From Micromonospora zamorensis (lineage in GTDB: Bacteria > Actinomycetota > Actinomycetes > Mycobacteriales > Micromonosporaceae), in NCBI RefSeq assembly GCF_900090275.1, contig NZ_LT607755.1:7031933-7095932 (forward strand): DNA of 64,000 bases, given 5' to 3'. Within the stretch, counting starts at the first letter, position 1. Every line of letters starts with the position of its first letter. Below the pieces are notes generated by a model. The model searched no databases. It was not told the DNA's origin and was given only the letters and a program-made list of their open reading frames with translations. This document shows positions 30,066 to 40,223 of this stretch, one piece after another. Position numbers and translations under genes: made by a program.

Positions 30066-30560
30066 TCATCTCACGGGTGCCGTCTCGACACGGAACGCGG
30101 GGTACCGTGCCGCGATTGCCGCGAACTCGGACAGGGGCGCATGCCGGTCGACGGGAAGGTGCGGCCGGGCTCCGGGGACCGTCGCCAGATACCGCTTGAG
30201 AATCGGCGCACGCTCGTCGACCGGCACCTCGACCAGGCGGCAGACCCGGGCGCGCCCGTGCCGAAGGATCACCAGGCCGTCAGCCGCACGCACGTTCCGG
30301 ACCCAGTTGCAGTTCTCGCCCAGCATCGGCACCAGATACCAGTCGCCCTGCCAGTCGGCCATTCCCAGCGGGAACCGGGTGATCTGGCCGGTGCGGCGTC
30401 CCACGACCTCCAGTGTCACCCACCGCCTCGGGTGCAGGCCGGCGGCATACACGGCCGCCCACAGCCGGGCGAACCGGCGGGCCGCCGCATTACCGCGGCC
30501 CCCCGCGTACATCCGACGAAGAGTCTGCGCGGACAACGGCCAGCTCCCCAACTTCGCCAT
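30066..30560 (-). CDS. F420-dependent nitroreductase-family (Ddn-like) protein
   Basis: A 164-residue protein of the deazaflavin/F420-binding split-barrel family. It shows VTLEVVGRRTGQITRFPLGM, then DWYLVPMLGENCNWVRNVRAADG, the usual pattern for these small reductases. Physiological substrate is unknown. The ATG at 30558-30560 has GAGAGG upstream. A GTG earlier adds seven residues without support. It converges with the importer operon. Confidence 0.82.
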   Translation of the reverse strand: MAKLGSWPLSAQTLRRMYAGGRGNAAARRFARLWAAVYAAGLHPRRWVTLEVVGRRTGQITRFPLGMADWQGDWYLVPMLGENCNWVRNVRAADGLVILRHGRARVCRLVEVPVDERAPILKRYLATVPGARPHLPVDRHAPLSEFAAIAARYPAFRVETAPVR

Positions 30561-30716
30561 CACAGGTCCTCTCGGTCGCACGTGTCCGTCCTCGGCTTCA
30601 GGGTTGGCTGTCCCGAGCGGGAGATGCAGGGCCGAACGTCCCTTTCACCCCGAGCCGTCATCCTCGGCAACGCCTCCGACTCTGGTGACGGTTGACCACT
30701 GCTGGGGGCGCGGCCG

Positions 30717-30731
30717 ATGAGTCGGACTCAT
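30717..30731. promoter_or_regulatory. Short palindrome upstream of the deaminase gene
   Basis: ATGAGTC-G-GACTCAT is a perfect 7-bp inverted repeat 77-91 bases before the cytidine deaminase start, in an otherwise featureless 247-base gap (30561-30807). It is a possible operator for the salvage genes. No protein can be assigned. Confidence 0.3.
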
Positions 30732-30807
30732 GCCCGGCACGGCTGCGCCTGCCCGTGGACCCGGCCCTGCCCGCTTCTGACCTGGGCCGCTTGGGCAGAA
30801 TGGCGGC

Positions 30808-31512
30808 ATGACCGACATTGACTGGGCACGGTTGCGCGCTGCCGCCATCGAGGCGATGCGGCACGCGTACGCGCCGTACTCGACGTTCCCGGTCGGCGCG
30901 GCCGCGCTGGTCGACGACGGCCGCATCGTGGTCGGTTGCAACGTGGAGAACGCCGCGTACGGGGTGACGCTCTGCGCCGAGTGCGGCGTGGTCTCCAGCC
31001 TGCACGCCACCGGCGGCGGGCGACTCGTCGCGCTCTCCTGCGTCGACGCCACGGGTGAGCCGCTGATGCCGTGCGGGCGCTGTCGGCAACTGCTCTGGGA
31101 GCACGGCGGGCCGGAGTGCCTGATCGAGAGCAGGACCCGCCCGCTGCGGATGGCCGAGCTGCTGCCACACGCCTTCGGTGTGGAGGACCTGGAGGCCGTC
31201 ACCGGGGAGACTCCGGTGCCGGTGGTCCCGGAGCGACTGGCCGCCTGGCGCGGGCGCGGCACCGTCTTCGTGCACCCGGACATGTCCGCCGGCCAGCAGG
31301 TCTGGACGGCGTACTGGGAGCGGTCGGCCGGCGACGACGCGGGCGCCGAGACCGGGGTGCTGGAGGAGGCGCCGAGCTGGGACGACCCGGCCGAGGCGAT
31401 CACCTGGGGTCTGGCCCGGACGCCCCGGGTGGTCGTGGTGGACGCCACCGGCACCATCTTCTGGGCCGGCGAGGGTGAGCCGCCTGCGGAGATTCCGGTT
31501 CGCTGGTCTTGA
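30808..31512 (+). CDS. cdd: Cytidine deaminase with an extra C-terminal domain
   Basis: Residues 1 to about 130 form a complete homotetrameric-type cytidine deaminase that converts (deoxy)cytidine to (deoxy)uridine: YSTFPVGAAAL, GCNVENAAYG, the zinc/catalytic TLCAECG and PCGRCRQLL. A further ~100 residues (VPERLAAWRGRGTVFVHPD to IPVRWS) form a second domain I do not recognise. Stand-alone Cdd is only ~130 residues. It is followed by a terminator and thymidine phosphorylase, placing it in nucleoside salvage beside the BMP importer. Confidence 0.92.
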   Translation: MTDIDWARLRAAAIEAMRHAYAPYSTFPVGAAALVDDGRIVVGCNVENAAYGVTLCAECGVVSSLHATGGGRLVALSCVDATGEPLMPCGRCRQLLWEHGGPECLIESRTRPLRMAELLPHAFGVEDLEAVTGETPVPVVPERLAAWRGRGTVFVHPDMSAGQQVWTAYWERSAGDDAGAETGVLEEAPSWDDPAEAITWGLARTPRVVVVDATGTIFWAGEGEPPAEIPVRWS

Positions 31513-31534
31513 TTTCTGGTTGCGCTTAGGGCCG

Positions 31535-31596
31535 GGGCCGACCGTGCCCGGCTCCGGGCGGTCAGGCTTGATCCCTCCGCCGGGCACGGTCGGCCC
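31535..31596 (+). terminator. Terminator after the cytidine deaminase gene
   Basis: Perfect 18-base arms, GGGCCGACCGTGCCCGGC (31535-31552) and its complement (31579-31596), enclose a 26-base loop. The element begins 22 bases after the stop codon. Confidence 0.65.
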
Positions 31597-31644
31597 AATC
31601 CCTCGGTGCGTGCGGTCCGCGGGTCGGTTTCACCATTCGACTAG

Positions 31645-31656
31645 GAAAGATCTTTC
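31645..31656. promoter_or_regulatory. GAAAGATCTTTC palindrome before deoA
   Basis: A perfect 12-bp palindrome ends three bases before the deoA ATG and contains its AGGAAAG-like ribosome site. A protein bound there, or the RNA hairpin, would block translation or transcription of deoA. Function is inferred from position only. Confidence 0.3.
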
Positions 31657-31659
31657 TTG

Positions 31660-32940
31660 ATGAGTGCTTTTGCTGCTGTTGACGTTATTCGGGTCAAGCG
31701 GGATGGCGGGGTGCTGTCGGACGCGCAGATCGACTGGGTGGTCGACGCGTACACCCGGGGGGTTGTCGCCGACGAGCAGATGTCCGCGCTGGCGATGGCG
31801 ATCCTGCTCAACGGCATGACCGGGCCGGAGATCGCCCGGTGGACCGCCGCGATGATCGCCAGCGGTGAGCGGCTGGACCTCTCGGCGGTACGCCGACCGA
31901 CCGTCGACAAGCATTCCACCGGCGGCGTCGGCGACAAGATCACTCTGCCGCTCACCCCGCTGGTGGCGGCGTGCGGCGCTGCCGTACCGCAGTTGAGCGG
32001 CCGAGGTCTCGGGCACACGGGCGGCACGCTGGACAAGCTGGAGTCCATCCCGGGCTGGCGGGCCACTGTGAGCAACGACGAGTTCATCACCCAGCTGGAC
32101 GAGGTCGGCGCGGTCATCTGCGCGGCCGGCACCGGGCTCGCTCCCGCCGACCGCAAGCTGTACGCGCTGCGCGACGTGACCGGCACCGTGGAGGCCATCC
32201 CGCTGATCGCCAGCTCGATCATGAGCAAGAAGATCGCCGAGGGCACCGGCGCGCTGGTCCTCGACGTCAAGGTCGGCTCGGGCGCCTTCATGAAGTCCGT
32301 CGACCAGGCCCGCGAGCTGGCGCGCACCATGGTCGAGTTGGGCGGTGCGCATGGCGTCCGGACGGTCGCCCTGCTCACCGACATGTCCACACCGCTCGGA
32401 CTGGCGATCGGCAACGCCGTCGAGGTGACCGAGTCGGTCGAGGTGCTGGCCGGTGGCGGCCCGGCCGACGTGGTGGAGCTGACCCTCGCCCTGGCCCGGG
32501 AGATGCTCGACGCCGCGGGCCTGCCGGACGCCGACCCGGCGGCGGCGTTGCGCGACGGCCGGGCGATGGACTCCTGGCGGGCGATGATCCGGGCGCAGGG
32601 CGGCGACCCGGACGCGCCGATGCCCGAGGCCCGCGAGGTCGAGGTCGTCCGCGCCGAGCGGGACGGGCACGTCGCGGCCGTCGACGCGTACGCCATGGGG
32701 GTTGCGGCGTGGCGGCTCGGCGCGGGCCGGGCCCGCAAGGAGGACCCGGTCAGCGTGCCGGCCGGTGTGGTCCTGCACAAGCGGCCGGGTGACGCGGTGC
32801 GGGCCGGTGACGCCCTCTACGAGTTGCGCGCCGAGGACGCGACGCGGATCCCGGCGGCGTTGGCCGAGGCCGCCGACGCGGTACGGATCGCGCCGACCGC
32901 CCCCGCGACGACGCCGCTGGTCATCGAGCGCATCGGCTGA
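31660..32940 (+). CDS. deoA: Thymidine phosphorylase
   Basis: Phosphorolyses thymidine (and deoxyuridine) to base and deoxyribose-1-phosphate. The 426-residue protein has the family signature SGRGLGHTGGTLDKLES (about residues 113-130), the substrate site KHSTGGVGDK and SSIMSKKIAEG. ATG 31660 is chosen over the adjacent TTG 31657. Its neighbours, cytidine deaminase and adenosine deaminase, make a salvage route from imported nucleosides to sugar phosphates and bases. Confidence 0.95.
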   Translation: MSAFAAVDVIRVKRDGGVLSDAQIDWVVDAYTRGVVADEQMSALAMAILLNGMTGPEIARWTAAMIASGERLDLSAVRRPTVDKHSTGGVGDKITLPLTPLVAACGAAVPQLSGRGLGHTGGTLDKLESIPGWRATVSNDEFITQLDEVGAVICAAGTGLAPADRKLYALRDVTGTVEAIPLIASSIMSKKIAEGTGALVLDVKVGSGAFMKSVDQARELARTMVELGGAHGVRTVALLTDMSTPLGLAIGNAVEVTESVEVLAGGGPADVVELTLALAREMLDAAGLPDADPAAALRDGRAMDSWRAMIRAQGGDPDAPMPEAREVEVVRAERDGHVAAVDAYAMGVAAWRLGAGRARKEDPVSVPAGVVLHKRPGDAVRAGDALYELRAEDATRIPAALAEAADAVRIAPTAPATTPLVIERIG

Positions 32941-33050
32941 TCGAGCGCGGGTCGGGGCGGCGTGGTGCCGGTCACCTGGGAGCGCTATTGTCGCTGGCCA
33001 AGGGGGGAAAACCGGCCTTGCGCCGGCGCGAGCAGACAGGAAGATCCGCC

Positions 33051-33731
33051 GTGACCGTTGCTGCCCCGGACCCACGTGAGGTGCGCGAGGCGAGTCTGGA
33101 CGAGTTGTCCCGGCTCGGCCTGCCGTTGCCGCCGGCCCAGTTTCCCCTCGTCTGGGAGCCGGGCGACCGGATCGAGCTGCGCCCCACGGCGGAGATCGAG
33201 GCGCGGATCGCGGTGCTGCACCTGATCCTGGCCCGCTGCTTCGGGATGCCCCCGCAGGCGGCGATGAGCTGGCTGCTCGGCTCACACCTGGTCGAGATGG
33301 TCACCCCGCCGGAATGGCAGTTCGTGATGGGCGGCAAGGGTGACCACCGTTCGTTCGTGCTGCACCACGACGCGCTGTTCGCGCTGGCCTGGGTGCTCGG
33401 GCTGAGCAAGCAGCTCGACCCCACCCTGGCCGTGGACGAGCGGCTGGTCGAGCGGCTGCCGCACATCGCCGAGGGGGAGAGCTTCCCGCACTGGCGCTCG
33501 CGGATCCTCACGGCGCCGCAGCACCCGGCCGACGCGGCCGCGCTGCTCGATTTGCACTACTGCCTGGACTGGGCGTACCTGGAGACCGAGCGCGACGGTC
33601 GGAGGGCACCGGGCCTGGTCGACGCGAACGCGATCGGGCAGCGGCGCTGGGCCCTGGAGTGGGCGGTGATCCTGCGCGGGCCGTACCACGACGAGCCCCC
33701 CGGCTGGGAAGAGGTCGACCTCTCCACCTGA
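33051..33731 (+). CDS. DUF4272-containing protein
   Basis: A 226-residue soluble protein that matches the DUF4272 pattern: EIEARIAVLHLILARCFGMP near residue 50, HHDALFALAWVLGL in the middle, then DLHYCLDWAYLE and RRWALEWAV at the end. Function is unknown for the family. The GTG at 33051 is chosen with CAGGAAG upstream. It ends only two bases before the convergent methyltransferase gene. Confidence 0.78.
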   Translation: MTVAAPDPREVREASLDELSRLGLPLPPAQFPLVWEPGDRIELRPTAEIEARIAVLHLILARCFGMPPQAAMSWLLGSHLVEMVTPPEWQFVMGGKGDHRSFVLHHDALFALAWVLGLSKQLDPTLAVDERLVERLPHIAEGESFPHWRSRILTAPQHPADAAALLDLHYCLDWAYLETERDGRRAPGLVDANAIGQRRWALEWAVILRGPYHDEPPGWEEVDLST

Positions 33732-33733
33732 GG

Positions 33734-34603
33734 TCAGCGGGGTCGGTACGCGTCCAGCCGGACCGCGACGGTCACCCGGACCGGCTCGGGCAGGGCGGCC
33801 AGCCGGTCGGCGAGAGCGCCCGGGTCGGTGTGCCAGGCGCTCGGGCCCATCCCGACCAGGCTGGCGGCCTCCCGGCGGGTCAGGGCCAGCTCCGCCCGGT
33901 GCACCGCCGAACTGACCGGGGTGAAGTGCCCGCCCAGGCTGCCGGTCACCCGGTCCGCCTTGTCCGGGTCCACCCGCAGCAGGTCGAGGGCATCCACCAA
34001 CTCGGCGAGATGGTCGGTGTCGGGCGTGACCACCAGCAGCGTCCCGGCCGGGTCGAGCACCCGGTGGAACTCCGCGCCGTTGCGCGGGGCGAAGACGTTC
34101 AGCAGCACGGCCGTCGAGGCGTCCGCCACGGGCAGCCGCTGCCAGGTGTCGGCGAGAGCCGCGGCGGCCCGGGGATGCGCGCGGGCCGCGCGGCGCAGCG
34201 CCGGCTTGGACACGTCCAGGGCCAGACCCACGGCGTCCGGCAACGCCGCCAGCACCGCGCCGAGGTACCGGCCGGTGCCGGCGCCGGCATCCACCACCAG
34301 GGGGTACGCCCCGACGTCGGGCTCCGGCGGTTCGAGCCGGGCCACGGCCTCCGTCGCGGCGGCGGCGAGAGCGGCCGAGATGACGTCGTAGTGCCCGGCG
34401 GCCTGGAAGTCCGCGCGGGCCGCGACCATTTCGGGGGTGTCACCGACGTGCGGTGCACGACCGGTGAGCAGGTTGACGTAGCCCTGGCGCGCGATGTCGA
34501 AGCTGTGCCGGCGTGGGCAGCGCAGCGCGCTCGTGTCGATGGCCTGCCCCAGGGGTTCGCCGCAGACCGGGCAGCGCAGCCGGTCGAGGATGCGGGGATC
34601 CAC
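33734..34603 (-). CDS. rlmA: 23S rRNA (guanine-N1)-methyltransferase, RlmA family
   Basis: A 289-residue SAM-dependent methyltransferase with an N-terminal zinc site (CPVCGEPL, then LRCPRRHSFD) and GYVNLL, characteristic of RlmA/TlrB enzymes that methylate G745 or G748 of 23S rRNA. The SAM motif is VVDAGAGTGRYLGAVL. TlrB-type members give tylosin resistance, but the position modified here cannot be read from sequence alone. The GTG at 34601-34603 begins VDPRILDRLRCPVCG. GGAG lies upstream. Confidence 0.88.
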   Translation of the reverse strand: MDPRILDRLRCPVCGEPLGQAIDTSALRCPRRHSFDIARQGYVNLLTGRAPHVGDTPEMVAARADFQAAGHYDVISAALAAAATEAVARLEPPEPDVGAYPLVVDAGAGTGRYLGAVLAALPDAVGLALDVSKPALRRAARAHPRAAAALADTWQRLPVADASTAVLLNVFAPRNGAEFHRVLDPAGTLLVVTPDTDHLAELVDALDLLRVDPDKADRVTGSLGGHFTPVSSAVHRAELALTRREAASLVGMGPSAWHTDPGALADRLAALPEPVRVTVAVRLDAYRPR

Positions 34604-34708
34604 GTCAGGCGCACTCCATCCGCTCAGTTTAGACGTGCACCGGATCGGAGGCCGTGACACCCGGCGGCCCTGTCCCGGTCCGCCCGGGGCGCTGACTAGG
34701 GTCTGAGC

Positions 34709-35782
34709 ATGGTCGCAACTATCCGGTATGAGGACATCGTCAAGGTTCCGAAGGCCCTGCTGCACGACCACCTCGACGGCGGGCTGCGGCCGGCGACGAT
34801 CGTCGACCTGGCCGCGGAGGTGGGCCACGAGTTGCCCGCCACCGATCCCGACGCGCTCGGACGCTGGTTCGCGGCCGCGGCCGACTCCGGCTCCCTGGAG
34901 CGCTACCTCGAAACGTTCGCGCACACCGTCGCGGTCATGCAGACCGCGCCGGCGCTGCGGCGGGTCGCCCGCGAATGTGCCCTGGACCTGGCCGCCGACG
35001 GGGTGGTCTACGCCGAGGTGCGCTTCGCCCCCGAGCAGCACCTGGAGCAGGATCTCAGCCTGGACGAGGTGGTCGAGGCGGTGCTGGCCGGGTTCGCCGA
35101 GGGCACCGCCCAGGCCGTCGAGGCGGGCCTGAGCATCCGGGTGGGCACCCTGCTCACGGCGATGCGGCACGCCGCCCGCTCCCAGGAGATCGCCGAGCTG
35201 GCCGTGCGCCACCGGGACGCCGGGGTGGTCGGCTTCGACATCGCCGGCGCCGAGGCGGGCTTCCCGCCCACCCGCCACCTGGACGCCTTCGAGTACCTGC
35301 AACGGGAGAACTTCCACTTCACCATCCACGCCGGTGAGGCGTTCGGTCTGCCGTCGATCTGGCAGGCGATCCAGTGGTGCGGAGCGGACCGGCTCGGCCA
35401 CGGGGTGCGGATCGTCGACGACATCGGCCCGGACGGCACGCTGGGCCGGCTGGCCGCGTACGTCAGGGACAAGCGGATCCCCCTGGAGCTGTGCCCCTCG
35501 TCGAACGTGCAGACCGGCGCGGTGGCCTCCATCGCGGACCACCCGATCGGTCTGCTGCGCGACCTGCGCTTCCGCGCCACAGTCAACACCGACAACCGGC
35601 TGATGAGCGGCACCTCCATGTCACGGGAGATGTCGCTGCTGGTGGAGACGTTCGGCTACGGCTGGAAAGAGTTGCAGTGGTTCACCATCAACGCGATGAA
35701 GAGCGCCTTCATCCCGTTCGACGAGCGACTGCGGATCATCGACGAGGTGATCAAGCCGGCGTACGCCAAGCTGATGGCCTGA
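34709..35782 (+). CDS. add: Adenosine deaminase
   Basis: Converts (deoxy)adenosine to (deoxy)inosine. The 357-residue metal-dependent amidohydrolase has [10 protein letters not shown] (first zinc histidines), the zinc-binding segment [15 protein letters not shown] and the catalytic-end [16 protein letters not shown]. The more usual motif is H-x-HLDGS; here HLDGG has Gly in place of Ser. It completes the cluster of nucleoside importer, Cdd and DeoA. Confidence 0.95.
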   Translation: MVATIRYEDIVKVPKALLHDHLDGGLRPATIVDLAAEVGHELPATDPDALGRWFAAAADSGSLERYLETFAHTVAVMQTAPALRRVARECALDLAADGVVYAEVRFAPEQHLEQDLSLDEVVEAVLAGFAEGTAQAVEAGLSIRVGTLLTAMRHAARSQEIAELAVRHRDAGVVGFDIAGAEAGFPPTRHLDAFEYLQRENFHFTIHAGEAFGLPSIWQAIQWCGADRLGHGVRIVDDIGPDGTLGRLAAYVRDKRIPLELCPSSNVQTGAVASIADHPIGLLRDLRFRATVNTDNRLMSGTSMSREMSLLVETFGYGWKELQWFTINAMKSAFIPFDERLRIIDEVIKPAYAKLMA

Positions 35783-35783
35783 C

Positions 35784-35800
35784 GGTCAGCCGTGCTGACC
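35784..35800. terminator. Small hairpin between add and the kinase gene
   Basis: GGTCAGC-CGT-GCTGACC forms a perfect 7-bp stem in the 24-base gap between two convergent genes. It may serve both as a terminator. Confidence 0.4.
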
Positions 35801-35806
35801 TGACCA

Positions 35807-36409
35807 TCAGCCGTGCGGGTGGCCGGCGAGCAGGCCGGCCACCCGGCGCAGCACCTCCCTGGCGCGGGCCGCCTCCGCACCCAACCCGGTCTGCCGACGC
35901 AGGATCGCGGGCTCGGCCCGGAGCAGCGCCACGCCGCGCCGGACCAGCACCCGGGGGGCCTTGCGCTGCTCGGACAGGTCCCGGGCGAGCCGGCGCAGGA
36001 AGGTCGCCCCGCGCGGACGGCGCAGCGCGTACGCCCCAGCGAGCAGTCCGCGGCGACGGCATTCCTCGACGATCTCGGCGGCGAAGATCCCTTCGGCCAC
36101 GAAAAGTGGCGATCCGGCGACATCAAATGTCCGGGTGGCCACCCGTCGGTCTGCGCCGATCGCATAAACCGGCACATCGGCGCGGCCTTCCCGAGCAAGT
36201 CGGGCAATGATTTCCACAGCGGTGGGGGCATCCCAGGACTGCGGCGATTCCCAATCCACCTGGCCGTTTCGTCGCGGCAACGTAGGGTCATCGCCGTCTT
36301 TGTAGAAGTCGTCCAGACAGAGCACCGGTAAACCGGTTTGCTGCGCTATGTACGACTTTCCGGAGCCGGAAGGACCGGCGAGCAGGACAACGCGGTGCGG
36401 ATGTTCCAT
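35807..36409 (-). CDS. Uridine-kinase-like P-loop protein
   Basis: A 200-residue P-loop kinase with Walker A GPSGSGKS at residue 12, LCLDDFYKDGDDPTLP and WESPQSWD, as in actinobacterial proteins annotated uridine kinase. The C-terminal half is Arg-rich and helical. The neighbourhood (nucleoside import and salvage) agrees with phosphorylation of uridine or cytidine, but canonical Udk residues for uridine binding are not all apparent. Confidence 0.75.
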   Translation of the reverse strand: MEHPHRVVLLAGPSGSGKSYIAQQTGLPVLCLDDFYKDGDDPTLPRRNGQVDWESPQSWDAPTAVEIIARLAREGRADVPVYAIGADRRVATRTFDVAGSPLFVAEGIFAAEIVEECRRRGLLAGAYALRRPRGATFLRRLARDLSEQRKAPRVLVRRGVALLRAEPAILRRQTGLGAEAARAREVLRRVAGLLAGHPHG

Positions 36410-36527
36410 TACCTTCAGTTACTCCGGCCAGACGGACTGCTATCAAATCGCATCAACATCTCATCACACCTCCGGCCGGTGACAACCTGGGCTTTCTTCT
36501 TGTCGACCGGCGTGATGGAATCTCGGG

Positions 36528-36574
36528 GGTCCGACCCGCCGGGTCGGTCGCTGGGCGTTGCCCGGGGCAACGCG
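36528..36574 (+). promoter_or_regulatory. Structured leader of the conservon
   Basis: Two hairpins, CCGACCC-GCC-GGGTCGG (about 36530-36546) and GCGTTGCCC/GGGGCAACGC (36556-36574), stand 30-75 bases before cvnA. They may form part of its 5' leader or end unrelated transcription. The rest of the 193-base gap (36410-36602) shows nothing definite. Confidence 0.3.
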
Positions 36575-36602
36575 TTGAAGCTGTAATCGCGAGGGCGGTG
36601 TT

Positions 36603-39600
36603 GTGAGCAAACGGCCAAAGACGGCGGGCTCCTTCCTGTCGCGGCTGCGCCGGCCGGCCAGCCGGCTCCGGGACATGCCGATCTGGTCCAAGCTCGGTCT
36701 CATCATGATCGTGCCGACCATCGCCACGGTCGTGGTGGGCACCAGTGGTCTTGTCGACCACGTGGAGACGCTCAACAATGCCAACCGAGCCGGCGACCTG
36801 GCCAACCTGTCGAGCTATTCCGGCAGCCTGGTCGACAGTCTGCAGGATGAGCGGACTGCCGCCGTGCTGCTGCTGGGGGCGGACGGGACGCAGCCGACGG
36901 CGCAGTACCAGGAGGCCTACAACCGGGTGACCTCCCGGGTGGACCGTGAGACGTCCCCCTACCGGCAGCAGCGTGCCGAGATCGAGGACCTGCCGGGCAG
37001 CCTGGAAGGTCTGCTCGACGGCATCGACCAGAACCTGCAGGACCTGTCGGGCATCCGCAGCCAGGTGTTCAACGGCAAGCTCGCGCTCACCGAGACCGTG
37101 CAGGCGTACGAGGGTCTGATCAGTGACCTGCTCGCCATCCGCGACTCGGCCACGCAGCTCGCCGGTAACAACGAACTGAGCGACCGGATGCGCGCCGCCG
37201 CGGCGGTCGCCCGCGAGAAGGAGTTCCTCGCCGCACGCCGGGTCGTGGTGCACCGCGCGCTGGGTGTGAAGGGCGGCAAGCGCCTCACTCCGGCGCTGCG
37301 CACCGACTACATCGCCAGTGGCACCGGCCAGCAGCAGGCGCTGCAGAGCTTCAAGGCCGTCGCCACCCCGGACGACGCGAAGTTCCACGACCAGACGGTC
37401 GCGGGCGGCGACCGCCGGGAGGCACAGAACTACACCGGCTGGATCGACGGCAACACCACCGGCGACATGCGCAACGCGCCGTTCGGGCCGGACCAGTGGG
37501 AAGCCGCCATGACGGCCAACGCCAAGCTGATCCGCAACGTCGAGACCAAGCTCGACGGCGAAGTGGTCGACGAGGCCAACAGTCTCCGCTCGGACGTGCA
37601 GCGCCAGGTCTTCCTGGAGACCGGCCTGCTGCTCAGCATGCTGTTGCTGGCCATCCTCTTCGCGTACCTGGTCGCCCGCTCCATGGCCCGTTCACTTCGT
37701 GAGCTGCGGCAGGGTGCGCTCTCCGTCGCCCAGTACGGCCTACCCCAGGCGGTTGCCCGACTGCGTGACCCGCAGGTCGTCGGGCAGCTCTCCCCGGTGC
37801 AGCTGGCCAACCAGATCGCCGAGCCACTACCGGTCCGCAGCCGGGACGAGTTCGGCCAGGTGACCGAGGCGTTCAACGCCGTCCACCTGGAAGCCGTCCG
37901 TACGGCCGCCGAGCAGGCGGCACTGCGCGCCTCCGTCGCGACCATGTTCGTCAACCTGGCCCGCCGTTCACAGATCCTGGTCGACCGCCTCATCGGGCAC
38001 CTCGACCGGCTGGAGCGCGGCGAGGAGGACCCGGACCGGCTGGCCGAGCTGTTCCAGCTCGACCACCTGGCCACCCGGATGCGCCGCAACGACGAGAACC
38101 TGCTGGTGCTCGCCGGTGCCGACTCCACCCGTGTGCAACGTGAGCCGGCCGCGCTCATCGACGTGCTGCGGGCCGCGCAGTCCGAGGTCGAGCACTACAC
38201 CCGGATCGAGTTCGGCGTCATCGACCGCGACATCGAGGTCGCCGCGCACGCGGTCAACGACCTGGTGCACCTCGTCGCCGAGCTGTTCGACAACGCCACC
38301 GCGTTCTCTCCGCCCGACTCGCAGGTGATGGTCGAGGCCCGTCGGGTCGGCGACCGCTCCTCGCTCTACGTCGAGGACCGCGGCATCGGCATCAGCGCCG
38401 AGCAGTTGCACGACCTCAACGAGCGGCTCGCGACGCCGCCGCAGGTGGACGTCGCCGTCTCCCGGATGATGGGCCTGGTCGTGGTCGCCCGACTGGCGTC
38501 CCGGCACGGCGTCCGGGTGGAGCTGCGCCCCGGCTCCGACCGTGGCACCGTCGCGGACGTGACACTGCCCACCTCGGTGCTGGTGCCCCGGGCGCTCTCC
38601 GGTCGGGTGCAGCAGCCCCCGGCCCTGCCCGCAGCCGGTGGCCCCCAGCAGAACGGGCCCGCACCGGCCTTCGGCGCCCTGCCGGCGCTGGGCAACGGCC
38701 CTCGTCCGAGCGAGTCCGGCAACCAGGTCACTCTCGGCGGTCGGCCGTTCGAGCCCGCCTCGCGCAACGGTGCCGGCACCCCCGCCAACTCCGGTGGCTA
38801 CCGCTCGATGCCGGCCTGGTCCGACCTGACCGGCGCTGCCGGGACGAACGGCGTCAACGGTGGTGACGGGTTCACCCCGCGGACCGCCAACGGCCAGCCG
38901 ATCGACCCGCTGCCGCAGCGTCGCGCCGGGGACGACAGCCCGACCTCCGGCCAGCAGCCGTCGATTCCACGGCAGCTGCCGAGCAGCCCCGAGGCACACC
39001 CGTACTCGGCGCCGCCGGTCTCCGCGCAGCCCTACTCCGGCGCGCCGGTCTCCGCCTCGCCGGCCTCCGGCCAGCCGTACTCCGGGCAGCCCTACTCGGG
39101 TGCCCCGTACGGCGGCCCGCCGGTCTCTGCGGCCCCGGCCTCCGGGCAGCCGTACGCCGGTCCGCCGGTGTCCGCGTCGCCCGTGTCGGCGTCGCCGGCG
39201 TCCGGCCAGCCGTATTCGGGTCAGCCCTACTCGGTGCCGCCCGCCTCCAGCCAGTCGTTCGCCGGGTTCGCACCCCGGTCGGCCCCGCCCGCGCAGGCGC
39301 CCAGCACCCCCGCGCCGCCGGCCTGGCCGCCGGTGCCGGGTACCGACCGCGACGCTTCGGCGCCGCCGGTGCCCGAGCGGCTCGCCGCTGCCCTGGACAT
39401 GACGACGGAGCTGCCGCGGGTGCCGCGACCCGGCGAACAGCCGGCCGCAGCAGCCCAGCCTCCGACTCGGCCATCGGCTCCTGCTCCGGCTCCGGCCCCG
39501 CAGAAGAATCGGCCGGCCCCGCAGAATCGGCCGGCACCGCAGCAACCGCAGGCGCAGAACCGCCAGCGCTACGCGGACGAGACGATGGAGCTGCCGATCT

Positions 39601-40223
39601 TCCGGGAGCTCGAGTCGGCTTGGTTCCGTACCCGCCGTCCGGGTTCGGAGGAAGCGGGACCCGGCGCGCAGCCGGCGACGAACGGCGACTCCGCGACCCA
39701 GCAGTTCGCTACGGTCGAGGCCACCGGTCGGGCAGTCCACAAGACACCACCCGGGACGACAGGTAACACACCGATGGCAGACACTCCGACGGCCGGAGGA
39801 GCGCCGCGGGACAACGGCTCCACAGCGAACGAGGGCGGTCGCCCGAGCGTCGCTGAGAGCCTGCCGAACCGCCGGCCCCAACCGCAGACCAACGGCTGGC
39901 AGACCGCTGCCGACGACGGCTGGCGTGCTGCCTCGGCGGCGGCCGGCGCGGTGCCGGTGAGCGAGACCACCACGACCGGCCTGCCGAAGCGCAAGCCGAT
40001 GGCGCAGTTGGTGCCGGGCGCGGTGGAGAAGCCCACCACCTCGGTCCAGCGGCGCTCCCCGGAGGCGGTCCGTGGCCTGCTCTCCGCCTACCACCGGGGC
40101 GTGCAGCGAGGGCGTAGCACCTCGGACAACCCGACCAGCCCGGAGGCGACTCCGGGAGGGCAATCCTCGCAGTCTGGCTCAGGCCCGGTGGCCGGGAGCG
40201 GGCAGAAGGAGCAAGAAGGATGA
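36603..40223 (+). CDS. cvnA: CvnA: nitrate/nitrite-sensing-domain histidine kinase of a conservon
   Basis: A 1206-residue membrane sensor. TM1 is at residues 31-50, followed by an extracellular NIT-type helical domain, TM2 at about 340-361 and HAMP. A dimerisation region ([23 protein letters not shown]) precedes the HATPase with [14 protein letters not shown] (about 560) and VEDRGIGIS (about 590). A 450-residue disordered tail includes Pro/Ser/Tyr repeats at about 797-886. It ends with a conserved module (SAWF at 1005, [14 protein letters not shown] at 1126). No response regulator is adjacent; conservons instead pass signals to the roadblock/GTPase partners. The GTG at 36603 has no strong ribosome site. 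Confidence 0.92.
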   Translation: MSKRPKTAGSFLSRLRRPASRLRDMPIWSKLGLIMIVPTIATVVVGTSGLVDHVETLNNANRAGDLANLSSYSGSLVDSLQDERTAAVLLLGADGTQPTAQYQEAYNRVTSRVDRETSPYRQQRAEIEDLPGSLEGLLDGIDQNLQDLSGIRSQVFNGKLALTETVQAYEGLISDLLAIRDSATQLAGNNELSDRMRAAAAVAREKEFLAARRVVVHRALGVKGGKRLTPALRTDYIASGTGQQQALQSFKAVATPDDAKFHDQTVAGGDRREAQNYTGWIDGNTTGDMRNAPFGPDQWEAAMTANAKLIRNVETKLDGEVVDEANSLRSDVQRQVFLETGLLLSMLLLAILFAYLVARSMARSLRELRQGALSVAQYGLPQAVARLRDPQVVGQLSPVQLANQIAEPLPVRSRDEFGQVTEAFNAVHLEAVRTAAEQAALRASVATMFVNLARRSQILVDRLIGHLDRLERGEEDPDRLAELFQLDHLATRMRRNDENLLVLAGADSTRVQREPAALIDVLRAAQSEVEHYTRIEFGVIDRDIEVAAHAVNDLVHLVAELFDNATAFSPPDSQVMVEARRVGDRSSLYVEDRGIGISAEQLHDLNERLATPPQVDVAVSRMMGLVVVARLASRHGVRVELRPGSDRGTVADVTLPTSVLVPRALSGRVQQPPALPAAGGPQQNGPAPAFGALPALGNGPRPSESGNQVTLGGRPFEPASRNGAGTPANSGGYRSMPAWSDLTGAAGTNGVNGGDGFTPRTANGQPIDPLPQRRAGDDSPTSGQQPSIPRQLPSSPEAHPYSAPPVSAQPYSGAPVSASPASGQPYSGQPYSGAPYGGPPVSAAPASGQPYAGPPVSASPVSASPASGQPYSGQPYSVPPASSQSFAGFAPRSAPPAQAPSTPAPPAWPPVPGTDRDASAPPVPERLAAALDMTTELPRVPRPGEQPAAAAQPPTRPSAPAPAPAPQKNRPAPQNRPAPQQPQAQNRQRYADETMELPIFRELESAWFRTRRPGSEEAGPGAQPATNGDSATQQFATVEATGRAVHKTPPGTTGNTPMADTPTAGGAPRDNGSTANEGGRPSVAESLPNRRPQPQTNGWQTAADDGWRAASAAAGAVPVSETTTTGLPKRKPMAQLVPGAVEKPTTSVQRRSPEAVRGLLSAYHRGVQRGRSTSDNPTSPEATPGGQSSQSGSGPVAGSGQKEQEG
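39000..39260 (+). repeat. Degenerate Pro/Ser/Tyr coding repeats in cvnA
   Basis: Units such as [15 protein letters not shown] and GPPVSASP recur about ten times, encoded by imperfect direct repeats of roughly 15-45 bases. Such regions expand and contract easily, so their length probably varies between strains. Confidence 0.75.

Noticed and set aside
33734..34603. Antibiotic self-resistance gene of a biosynthetic cluster
   Set aside because: RlmA-type enzymes are common housekeeping methyltransferases. No biosynthetic genes are nearby.
39000..39260. CRISPR or intergenic tandem array
   Set aside because: The repeats are inside an open reading frame in codon register and encode Pro/Ser/Tyr low complexity; there are no spacers.
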